64,000 nt of DNA, from positions 1,302,001 to 1,366,000 of the forward strand of contig OY970376.1 in the NCBI GenBank assembly GCA_963718755.1, read 5' to 3'. A program made the translations under genes and the position numbers. This DNA comes from VRUE01 sp963718755 (GTDB taxonomy: Bacteria > Actinomycetota > Thermoleophilia > Solirubrobacterales > 70-9). Below the pieces are notes generated by a model. It saw only the letters and a list, made by a program, of their open reading frames with translations, searched no databases and had not been told where the DNA came from. Of this stretch, positions 54,754 through 62,273 are shown piece by piece; position 1 is the stretch's first letter; each line of letters starts with the position of its first letter.

Positions 54754-56268
54754 TCAGCCCAGCAGTTCGATGTCGCTGATCTCGATCTGGTAGCGGCCGG
54801 GTTGGTCGCGGGCTTCTGAGGCCTTGGTGAACCAGAGCAGGAAGTAGGTCGAGGGCTCGGTGACCTGGAGGTCGATCTCCTGGGTCTCCCCGGCTTCGCT
54901 CGCTTCCCCCACCGGTTCGCCCCAGCCGGAGAGGTCTGACGGCGGGCCGGCAGGAGCGGCGTAGACCTGCGCGTCCCAGCCCGGCGTGGCGCTGCGCACG
55001 ATCATCCTCTGCGGCGTCGCCGGCGAGCTGGCGGTGACGTAGACGCCGACGCCGGGATTGGGACCGGTCTTCGTCCCTTCGAAGGTTTCGGAGTCGTAGT
55101 GCTCGGTTTCCCAGGCGGTGCCGGTCGGGTCGCCGTCGGTGACGAGTTCGACCTTGCTGCCGATCTCCTCCCCATCACCCTGCGGGTCGTAGTCGGTGGC
55201 GCCCGATAGCGCCACCTCGCCACCTTTGCCCTTGTTGGCGCCACCCCCGCCGAAGCCCCCGCCGGAGATCAGCTGCACGGCGAGCAGGGCGCCGCCACCG
55301 ACCAGGAGCAGAAGCACGATTGCGGCCCAGGACCGGCGGCCCCCGCCGGAGAGCTTGCGCTTCGGCGGTGGCACCGCGTCGAGCACGCTGGTCGCCTCGC
55401 CGGTGGTCGAGCCCGCTCGCGCCGCCTCGACCTCGAGCGCGGTCTCGAGGTCGTCGATCATCTCGGCGACCGTCTGGTAGCGCTCGGCCGGGTCCTTCGC
55501 CGTCGAGCGCTCGACCACCAGCGCGACCGCCGCCGAGACGTCCGGGCGCCGCCGCTGCACGTCGGGCAGGTCCTCGTTGACGTGTTTCATCGCCACGCCG
55601 ACCTGGCTGTCGGCGTGGAACGGCACCTGGCCGATCAGCATCTCGTAGAGGACGACGCCGAGCGAGTAGATGTCGGAGCGCGGGTCGACCCCCTTGCCCA
55701 TCGCCTGCTCCGGCGCGACGTAGTCGGTCGTGCCGAGGACGCGGCCGGTGGCGGTGACGCCGTCCTGTTCGAGCTGGCGCGAGATGCCGAAGTCGGTCAG
55801 CTTTGCCCGGCCCTCCTCGTCGATCAGCACGTTCTGCGGCTTGATGTCGCGGTGGACCATGTTGCGCGCGTGGGCGACGCTGAGCCCGCGGGCGACCTCG
55901 ATCGCGTAGGCGATCGCCTCCTGCGCGTCGAGCGCGCCGACGCGCCCGATCCGCTGCTTCAGCGTCTCCCCCTTGACGTACTCGAAGACGATGTAGGGGT
56001 GACCGCCATCCTCACCGGCGTCGATCACGGAGACGACGTTGGGATGGGTCAGCTTGGCGACCGCCCGTGCCTCTTGGCGGAAGCGCTGCAGCTGGTCCTC
56101 CTGCTCGGACATCTCGCGGTGCATGACCTTGACCGCGACCGGCCGATCGAGCGTATCGTCGCGGGCCAGGTAGACGGTGGACATGCCGCCGCTGCCCAGC
56201 TTCGCCTCCAGCCGGTAGCGGCCGGAGAGAACGGTTCCGATCATCGAGCTGGAGGGTCGGGAGCTCAT
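54754..56268 (-). CDS. serine/threonine kinase with extracytoplasmic discoidin-like domain
   Basis: 504 residues. Kinase domain: GSGGMSTVYLARD (about 26-38), Lys47, HRDIKPQN, LTDFGISRQL, GTTDYVAPEQAMG. A membrane helix (about 310-332) is followed by a Gly-rich linker and a beta-sandwich-like domain of about 150 residues (VELVTDGDPTGTAWETEHYD), reminiscent of discoidin/F5-8C folds. It lacks PASTA repeats, so it senses something other than muropeptide, perhaps carbohydrate. The ATG overlaps the purM stop. Confidence 0.92.
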   Translation of the reverse strand: MSSRPSSSMIGTVLSGRYRLEAKLGSGGMSTVYLARDDTLDRPVAVKVMHREMSEQEDQLQRFRQEARAVAKLTHPNVVSVIDAGEDGGHPYIVFEYVKGETLKQRIGRVGALDAQEAIAYAIEVARGLSVAHARNMVHRDIKPQNVLIDEEGRAKLTDFGISRQLEQDGVTATGRVLGTTDYVAPEQAMGKGVDPRSDIYSLGVVLYEMLIGQVPFHADSQVGVAMKHVNEDLPDVQRRRPDVSAAVALVVERSTAKDPAERYQTVAEMIDDLETALEVEAARAGSTTGEATSVLDAVPPPKRKLSGGGRRSWAAIVLLLLVGGGALLAVQLISGGGFGGGGANKGKGGEVALSGATDYDPQGDGEEIGSKVELVTDGDPTGTAWETEHYDSETFEGTKTGPNPGVGVYVTASSPATPQRMIVRSATPGWDAQVYAAPAGPPSDLSGWGEPVGEASEAGETQEIDLQVTEPSTYFLLWFTKASEARDQPGRYQIEISDIELLG

Positions 56269-57275
56269 CTAAGTCGTACGGATGATCCTTCTACCGTACG
56301 ACCGATCCGTCGCGCCTCGGGATAGTGACGGCGCATCGTTTCAACCGCGAGCTCCTCGTCATCGGCGGCGACCACCAGACAGAAGCCGCAGCCCATGTTG
56401 AAGACGTCGCGCATCTCCTCCTCGCCGACGCCGGCGCGCTCCCGGATCAGCTCGAAGACCGGCGGCACCGGCAGCGGCTCATCGATCTCGTAGCCGACCT
56501 CGGCGGCGAGGCGGAGCAGGTTGCCGAGGCCGCCCGAGGTGATGTGGGCGAGCCCCCGCACGTCGACCCCGGAGCGCAGCAGCTCCAGCACCGGCTTGAC
56601 GTAGATCTCGGTCGGCTCGAGCAGGACGTCGCCGAGCGGCCGGCCGAGGCGCCCCTCAGGGTCCTCGCCGAGCGGCAGCCCGTCGAGGGCGGAGCGGGCG
56701 AGGGTGTAGCCATTGGAGTGGATGCCGGAGGAGGGCAGGCCGACGATCGCGTCGCCCGGCTGCACCGCGGAGCCATCGATGATCCCGTCGAGCATGACCG
56801 TGCCGAAGCAGGCGCCGGCGATGTCGAAGCCGCGCACCATGTCACCGAGCTGGGCCAGCTCGCCGCCCGGGATCTCGACCCCGGCCAGTTCCGCCCCGCG
56901 CGCCAGGCCGATGCCGATCTGCTCGCAGACCTCCGGGTCGGCACGCTCGATCGCGATGTAGTCGAGCATCGCCAGCGGCTCGGCGCCGACGCAGATCACG
57001 TCGTTGACGTTCATCGCGACGCAGTCGATGCCGACCGTGTCGAAGCGCCCAAGCTGCTCGGCGACCAGCAGCTTGGTTCCCACGCCGTCGGTCGAGAGCG
57101 CGATCCCGAGCCGCTCGTCGATCTTGATCACGCTGGCGTAGTGCCCCGGCAGGGGCACCTGCCGCGAGGGGCGCCCCAGCTCGATAGCGCCGAGGGCCCG
57201 CACCAAGCCGGCGACCGCGGAGTCGGCTGCCCCTTGGTCGACTCCGGCCTTTGCGTAGGCGTCCGCGTCGCTCAC
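56265..57275 (-). CDS. purM: phosphoribosylformylglycinamidine cyclo-ligase
   Basis: 336 residues from GTG 57275. The start SDADAYAKAGVDQGAADSAV is the usual PurM N-terminus. STDGVGTKLL (about 62-71), DCVAMNVNDVICVGAEPLAM (about 85-104), GLPSSGIHSNGYTLAR (about 181-196) and HITSGGLGNLLR (about 246-257) are all present. Fifth step of purine synthesis. A longer TTG start at 57335 adds sequence unlike PurM. Confidence 0.95.
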   Translation of the reverse strand: MSDADAYAKAGVDQGAADSAVAGLVRALGAIELGRPSRQVPLPGHYASVIKIDERLGIALSTDGVGTKLLVAEQLGRFDTVGIDCVAMNVNDVICVGAEPLAMLDYIAIERADPEVCEQIGIGLARGAELAGVEIPGGELAQLGDMVRGFDIAGACFGTVMLDGIIDGSAVQPGDAIVGLPSSGIHSNGYTLARSALDGLPLGEDPEGRLGRPLGDVLLEPTEIYVKPVLELLRSGVDVRGLAHITSGGLGNLLRLAAEVGYEIDEPLPVPPVFELIRERAGVGEEEMRDVFNMGCGFCLVVAADDEELAVETMRRHYPEARRIGRTVEGSSVRLR

Positions 57276-57351
57276 GCTGGCGATTCTTTCAGGCGCTCCG
57301 GGTTCCAACTCCAAATCAACTCCAGGTTTTTCCAAATTTTGGAAATGGCTG

Positions 57352-58161
57352 CTAGTGGCGCAGTTTTAGGAGGACCGCGGTGGCCAGGGCGGCCCTATAA
57401 GCCGCGTAGGGCCACAGTGCCCTGTCGCGCTCCACAAGGCCGATCAAGCGCTGCGATGCCAGGGTCGAGACAAAGGAGGCAGCGACGCCGATCGCCATCG
57501 AGCGGCGCAGGGAGGGGGAGGCGCCGCGGCGACGCAGGCGCTCGCCCTTGAGGGCGGTGGCGCCGACGATGATCGGCAGCGCGATCGTGCGCGAGAGCAG
57601 GTTTGCCTGGTCGCGGGAGAAGAAACGCCAGCGAGCCGCCGCCAGGGTGACGCCGTTGCGCGAGACGCCCGGCGCCAGCGCCGCCGCCTGGGCGACGCCG
57701 AGGACCAACCCGTCGGCAGGCGTCGCTTCGCCGCGGCCGCGCCGCTGCGGCTTTGTGTCGGCAATCAGCATCGCCGCCGCGCCGGCCAGCAGCCCTATCG
57801 CCGTCGCCTTCGGCCCGCCCAGGCGCTGCTCGATCGGCCGCTCCAGGGTGTAGCCGACCAGCGCCGCCGGCAAGAAGGAGAGGCTGAGGGTGAGCGCGCG
57901 GGCGCAATCGAAGTGGCGCAGCTCTTCGAGGATCGTCTGCCGCTGGCCGATCAGCAGCGCCACCGCTGCACCGCCGTGGACTGCGACCTCGAAGCTCTTG
58001 CGCACCTCCGGGTCGAGCTGCTCCCAGTCCCAACCCGCCAGCCAGGGGACGAGGACGATGTGGGCGGAGGAGGAGACCGGCAGCAGCTCGGCCGGACCTT
58101 GCACGATCCCCAGCGCCAGGGCGCGAGCGGCGGGGATCCTGCCGTCGGCCGCGGTGCTCAA
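57352..58161 (-). CDS. uppP: undecaprenyl-diphosphatase UppP-like protein with altered active-site motifs
   Basis: 269 residues and several membrane helices. The first motif reads GIVQGPAELLPVSSSAHI (about 18-35) where UppP normally has V-E-G at the start, so the first Glu is Gln. The second reads PGVSRNG where PGxSRSG is usual. The second Glu, the Ser pair and the His are kept. It recycles undecaprenyl-PP in characterised relatives. TTG 58161 overlaps the dedA stop (TTGA). Confidence 0.85.
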   Translation of the reverse strand: MSTAADGRIPAARALALGIVQGPAELLPVSSSAHIVLVPWLAGWDWEQLDPEVRKSFEVAVHGGAAVALLIGQRQTILEELRHFDCARALTLSLSFLPAALVGYTLERPIEQRLGGPKATAIGLLAGAAAMLIADTKPQRRGRGEATPADGLVLGVAQAAALAPGVSRNGVTLAAARWRFFSRDQANLLSRTIALPIIVGATALKGERLRRRGASPSLRRSMAIGVAASFVSTLASQRLIGLVERDRALWPYAAYRAALATAVLLKLRH

Positions 58162-58862
58162 GCGCTGCTGCTCGAAGACGCTGCCTCGCCGCGCGCGCCG
58201 CGCTCCTCGCCCGTGGTCTCCGGCTTGGCGCCGGGCCCGCCGCCGCGGTAGCGGCGGATCAGCAGGTAGATCGCCCCCGCCAGGGCGGCGGCGACCACGG
58301 CGTAGTCGAGGTAGTGCAGGTGTCCGCGCCACTCCTCCCAGTTCTCGCCGACCGTCTGGCCTACCAGTGCCAGCATCAGCACCCAGGGGATGCAGCCCAG
58401 CAGGGTGAGCACGGTGAAGCGCCAGAAAGGCATCTTGGCGACGCCGGCCGGCAGCGAGATGAAGGTGCGGATGATCGGCAGCATGCGGGTGAAGAAGACG
58501 GTCGCGTCGCCGTAGCGTTCGAACCAGTCGTCGGCCCATTTCAGGTACTTCGGCGGCAGGTGGATCAGCCTGTTTTTCTCCAGCAGGTCGAGGCGGGCGT
58601 AGTAGCCGACGGCGTAGGCGGCCCAGGAGCCGACCAGGTTGCCGAGCACGCCCGCGGCGACGACGCCGAACAGGGTCAGGTCGCCGGCGGCGACGCTGGA
58701 GCCGGCGAAGAGCATGATCGCCTCGCTCGGAACCGGCAGGCAGGCAGACTCGAGCGCCATCAGGATGAAGACCGCCGGCAGCCCCGTGGAGCTGATGAAG
58801 TCGGTCCCCGCGTTGACGATCGGGTCGAGGAAGAAGTCGGTGACACTGGCGAGAAGCAGCAT
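58158..58862 (-). CDS. DedA-family membrane protein
   Basis: 234 residues. ALESACLPVPSEAIMLFAGS (about 36-55), GNLVGSWAAYAVGYYARL (about 73-90) and FFTRMLPIIRTFISLPAG (about 121-138) are the DedA/VTT motifs with the membrane-embedded Glu and Arg residues. Some relatives flip undecaprenyl phosphate or phospholipids. Overlap with uppP fits a joint role in lipid-carrier recycling. Confidence 0.93.
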   Translation of the reverse strand: MLLLASVTDFFLDPIVNAGTDFISSTGLPAVFILMALESACLPVPSEAIMLFAGSSVAAGDLTLFGVVAAGVLGNLVGSWAAYAVGYYARLDLLEKNRLIHLPPKYLKWADDWFERYGDATVFFTRMLPIIRTFISLPAGVAKMPFWRFTVLTLLGCIPWVLMLALVGQTVGENWEEWRGHLHYLDYAVVAAALAGAIYLLIRRYRGGGPGAKPETTGEERGARGEAASSSSSA

Positions 58863-58918
58863 GCGAGAGCGGTGGATTGTAGGGATCGCGGGGGGCAGGA
58901 ACTAAACTCGGGCTGTGA

Positions 58919-58971
58919 GCGCGGAGCGACCAAGCGTGCATATCTGGTTCTTCGCGTCGGGAGCGGAGCGC
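58919..58971 (+). promoter_or_regulatory. CATATCTG hairpin, copy 4
   Basis: Almost identical to the copy at 49052: GCGC-GGA on the left (58919-58925), loop TGCATATCTGGTTCTT, GGA-GCGC on the right (58965-58971). The right GGAG is 11 nt before the ATG at 58980. It lies in the divergent dedA/polysaccharide-gene gap, not after a stop codon of a plus-strand gene. Confidence 0.72.
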
Positions 58972-58979
58972 GATCCTGG

Positions 58980-60887
58980 ATGTCCCTTATGCACCGGTTG
59001 AACCATCCCGTCTACCGCAACCGGGTACTTCAGGTTGTCGCCGACGCGCTGCTCGTCGCGCTCGCCTTCTACCTGGCGTTCCGCCTTCGCTTCCTCGACG
59101 AAGGCCTGCCGAGCCGCTACGAGAACCTCTTCCTGCAGGCGGTCGCCTTCGTCGCCGTCGGCAAGGTCGCCGTCTTCGCCGCTTTCGGCCTCTACCAGAA
59201 GTGGTGGCGCTACGTCAGCGGTCGCGACTTCCTCTCGATCGTCCGCGCCGTCGCCGTCTCCAGCGCGATCCTCGTCGTCCTCTTCACCGTCGCGCAGCCC
59301 TTCAAGTACGACCTGCCGCGCTCGGTCGCGGTGATGGACTTCATCCTCACCCTCTTCCTGATCACCGGGGCGCGGCTCGCCGTGCGATTGATCGTCGAGC
59401 GGCCCTCGCGCGGCCACCTCGTGCCCAAGCACGAGGTGCTGGTGATCGGCGCCGGCTCCGGCGGCCAGATGGTCGTCCGCGAGATGCAGCTCAACCCAAA
59501 CCTGGGCGCGACCGCGATCGGCTTCGTCGACGACGACGCGCGCAAGCAGGGGATGCGGATGCTCGGCCTCAAGGTGCTCGGCACGACCTCGCAGATCGAG
59601 ACGATCCTCGACGATACCGAGCCGGACGAGGTCGTTATCGCAATCCCCTCAGCGCCCGGGACGCTGCGAGCCAGGGTCGTCGCGGCGTGCCGCGAGCGCG
59701 AGATCCGCGTCCGCACCCTGCCCACCGTCTTCGAGCTGCTGCGCGGCGGCGTCCAGCTCAACAAGCAGCTGCGCGAGGTCCAGGTCGAGGACGTGCTCGG
59801 GCGCGACCCGATCGTGGTCGAGCTCGACACGGTCGGCGCCTACCTGCGCGACCGGATCGTCCTCGTCACCGGCGCCGGCGGCTCGATCGGCTCCGAGCTC
59901 TGCCGCCAGATCGCTCGCGTCGGGCCACGGCTGCTGGTGATGCTCGACCACGCCGAGGACAACCTCTTCGAGATCGAGCGCGAGATGGTCGACGAGCGCC
60001 ACTTCTCGAACGTCGAGGCGGTGCTCGCCGATTGCAAGGAGCCGCACCGGATGCTGGAGACGATGCAGCGCTTCAAACCAAGCGTCGTCTTCCACGCGGC
60101 CGCCTACAAGCATGTGCCGCTGATGGAGGCCAATCCGCTGGAGGCGGTCCGCAACAACGCGATCGCGACCCGGATCACCGCCGAGACCGCAGCCGCCTCC
60201 GACGTCGAGCGCTTCGTCCTGATCTCGACCGACAAGGCAGTCAACCCGAAGACGGTGATGGGCGCCTCCAAGGCAATGGCCGAGTGGATCGTCGAGAGCG
60301 CCGGCCACAAGCACCGGGGCACCCGCTTCACCAGCGTTCGCTTCGGCAACGTGCTCGCCTCCTCGGGCAGCGTCGTGCCGATCTTCCGCGGCCAGATCGA
60401 GCGCGGTGGCCCGGTCACGGTCACCCATCCCGAGATGACCCGCTACTTCATGACGATCCCCGAGGCGGTGCAGCTGGTGATCCGCGCCGCTGACATCGGT
60501 GCCGGCCGCGGCGAGGTCTTCGTCCTCGACATGGGCGAGCCGGTGAAGATCGTCGACCTCGCCAACAACATGATCCGCCTCGCCGGCTACGAGCCGGGGG
60601 CCGAGATCGCGGTCGAGTTCACCCAGCCGCGGGCAGGTGAGAAGCTGCACGAGGAGCTGTTCGGCAACAGCGAGGAGCTGCAGCCGACGGCGGCAAAGCG
60701 CATTCACCGCGCCGTGCGCGAGATGCCGCTCGACCCGCAGTGGGTCGAGTCGACGCTGAACTCGCTCGAGCACCTGGTGATGGCCGGTGACGAGGCCAAC
60801 CTCGCCGAGCAGGTCGTAGCGCTGATCACCGACGGCGTCTCGCCGCCTGATGCCGGCGCCATAGAGCACCGTCCTCCGTCCAGGTAG
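58980..60887 (+). CDS. CapD/WbpM-family nucleotide-sugar 4,6-dehydratase (membrane)
   Basis: 635 residues. Four N-terminal helices (about 15-125), a first Rossmann domain VLVIGAGSGGQMVVREM (about 155-171), and a second, catalytic SDR domain with VTGAGGSIGSELCRQIAR (about 299-316), HAAAYKHVPLME (about 378-389) and STDKAVNPKTVMGASKAMAE (about 420-439). Relatives convert UDP-GlcNAc to a 4-keto-6-deoxy sugar at the start of capsule or O-glycan synthesis. First gene of the polysaccharide cluster. Confidence 0.95.
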   Translation: MSLMHRLNHPVYRNRVLQVVADALLVALAFYLAFRLRFLDEGLPSRYENLFLQAVAFVAVGKVAVFAAFGLYQKWWRYVSGRDFLSIVRAVAVSSAILVVLFTVAQPFKYDLPRSVAVMDFILTLFLITGARLAVRLIVERPSRGHLVPKHEVLVIGAGSGGQMVVREMQLNPNLGATAIGFVDDDARKQGMRMLGLKVLGTTSQIETILDDTEPDEVVIAIPSAPGTLRARVVAACREREIRVRTLPTVFELLRGGVQLNKQLREVQVEDVLGRDPIVVELDTVGAYLRDRIVLVTGAGGSIGSELCRQIARVGPRLLVMLDHAEDNLFEIEREMVDERHFSNVEAVLADCKEPHRMLETMQRFKPSVVFHAAAYKHVPLMEANPLEAVRNNAIATRITAETAAASDVERFVLISTDKAVNPKTVMGASKAMAEWIVESAGHKHRGTRFTSVRFGNVLASSGSVVPIFRGQIERGGPVTVTHPEMTRYFMTIPEAVQLVIRAADIGAGRGEVFVLDMGEPVKIVDLANNMIRLAGYEPGAEIAVEFTQPRAGEKLHEELFGNSEELQPTAAKRIHRAVREMPLDPQWVESTLNSLEHLVMAGDEANLAEQVVALITDGVSPPDAGAIEHRPPSR

Positions 60888-60973
60888 CGCTGCTACCTGG
60901 ACGTTCGCCCGGCACTCCCTGGCTTGGCCTCAGACACCGAGACGCTCGCCGGACCCATATCCTGCTGCGGCCT

Positions 60974-61765
60974 GTGGAGTTGATCAAGGAAATAGGGGCT
61001 TTCGCGGGTCTGGTCGCCTTTCTCGGCCTGGCCGTGCTCTCGCTGCTCTCATTCGCCCAGGGGCGCGACATCCGCCGCTTGCGCGAGTGGGCCGGCTCGG
61101 CGCCCGAGCGCGACGCCGATCGCAAGGAGACGACCTCCGCCGCCGCGTCGGAGCGGGCCGAGGAGATGCGCAAGCTGGAAGAGGCGCGCGAGGCGGAGAA
61201 ACGCGCGGCGGACCTGCGCGAGCACCGTCGAGAGCGCCGCGAGGCGGGGCTGCCGGAACTGACGCGGACCGAGCGCTTACGCGAGCGCTTTGGCGGCGGT
61301 GACCTTGCCGAGGGCGGTGCGCGCAGCAGGCTGGGCGAACCGCGCTACCTGATCGCGATCTTCGCCGTCCTTGTTCTAGTCGTCGGTGGTGTCGCCTTTG
61401 CGGTTCTTGGCGGCTCCGATGATGGTGGCGGCGGCAAGAGCGGCAAGGGGGCCTCGCGCTCGCTCAAGCCGAGCGAAATCGAGGTGACGGTGCTCAATGG
61501 CACCGCGGTCGACGGATTGGCCGGCACCTACGGCGACATGGTCGAGCGCAAGGGCTTCGAACTCGGTGCCGTCACCAACAGCCGTTCGAGCTTCGCCGAC
61601 AGCGTCGTGATGTTCTCGCAGGGCAACGGCCGCGAGGCGCACCGGGTGGCCACCTCGCTGCAGATCTCGCGGGTGCGGCCGATGAGCTCGGAGATCGCCT
61701 CGCTCTCGGCGGGCGCACCGGTCGCGGTCGTAATCGGCGAGGACAATGCCTCGACGGCGGGCTAG
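60974..61765 (+). CDS. membrane protein with LytR C-terminal (LytR_C) domain
   Basis: 263 residues, GTG start. A first membrane helix (about 7-27), a long charged coiled coil (about 35-115), a second helix (about 126-147), a Gly/Ser linker and a LytR_C domain beginning IEVTVLNGTAVDGLAGTYGD (about 172-191). LytR_C domains occur in cell-wall glycopolymer ligases and partners. It may help attach the polysaccharide. It overlaps the next gene by 20 nt. Confidence 0.88.
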   Translation: MELIKEIGAFAGLVAFLGLAVLSLLSFAQGRDIRRLREWAGSAPERDADRKETTSAAASERAEEMRKLEEAREAEKRAADLREHRRERREAGLPELTRTERLRERFGGGDLAEGGARSRLGEPRYLIAIFAVLVLVVGGVAFAVLGGSDDGGGGKSGKGASRSLKPSEIEVTVLNGTAVDGLAGTYGDMVERKGFELGAVTNSRSSFADSVVMFSQGNGREAHRVATSLQISRVRPMSSEIASLSAGAPVAVVIGEDNASTAG

Positions 61766-62273
61766 CGCGCCGGCGATCGTCTTCGCTCTGCTCGTCCTCG
61801 CCACGATCGCCGCCTTCGCCTGGTCGCAGCGCCTCAAGCGCGACCCGCTCGTGCTCGACCGGGTCGGCTTCCGCGCCGTCCCCTACGCCGACCGGGACGA
61901 CGAGCCGGTCCGTGCCTTCACCCCCAACGGCGATTGCCGCTTCGACCGCATCCGCATCCGCTTCCGCATGACCCAATCGGATCGGGCCAATGTCCAGGTA
62001 GTGAAGCCGGGTGGCAAATTGATCCTTACCCTCGCTCGCAACGCCTACCTCAAGCGCTACCGGTTCCACACCTACTACTGGGACGGCGGTATGCGCAATG
62101 ACGGCACCGCACCTCCCGGCCGCTACAAGCTACGGGTCAAAATGCTCGGCGAGGACCGCACGCTCGTCCCGGGTGGGGTGATGCGCCTGCACCGCGCGCG
62201 GCTGCGGCCGACCGGGCAGACCGGGACGATCTGCTCCTACAAATCGCCTCGTGCAGCGAAGGCGGCCCCTTGA
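61746..62273 (+). CDS. membrane-anchored FlgD-Ig-like protein
   Basis: 175 residues. An N-terminal membrane helix (about 9-26) and a domain with AFTPNGDCRFDRIRIRFRMT (about 57-76) and YYWDGGMRNDGTAPPGRYKL (about 111-130), the FlgD-type Ig-like pattern often used on secreted proteins. The stop overlaps the next start (TTGA). Probably a cell-surface accessory of the polysaccharide cluster. Confidence 0.82.
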   Translation: MPRRRASAPAIVFALLVLATIAAFAWSQRLKRDPLVLDRVGFRAVPYADRDDEPVRAFTPNGDCRFDRIRIRFRMTQSDRANVQVVKPGGKLILTLARNAYLKRYRFHTYYWDGGMRNDGTAPPGRYKLRVKMLGEDRTLVPGGVMRLHRARLRPTGQTGTICSYKSPRAAKAAP

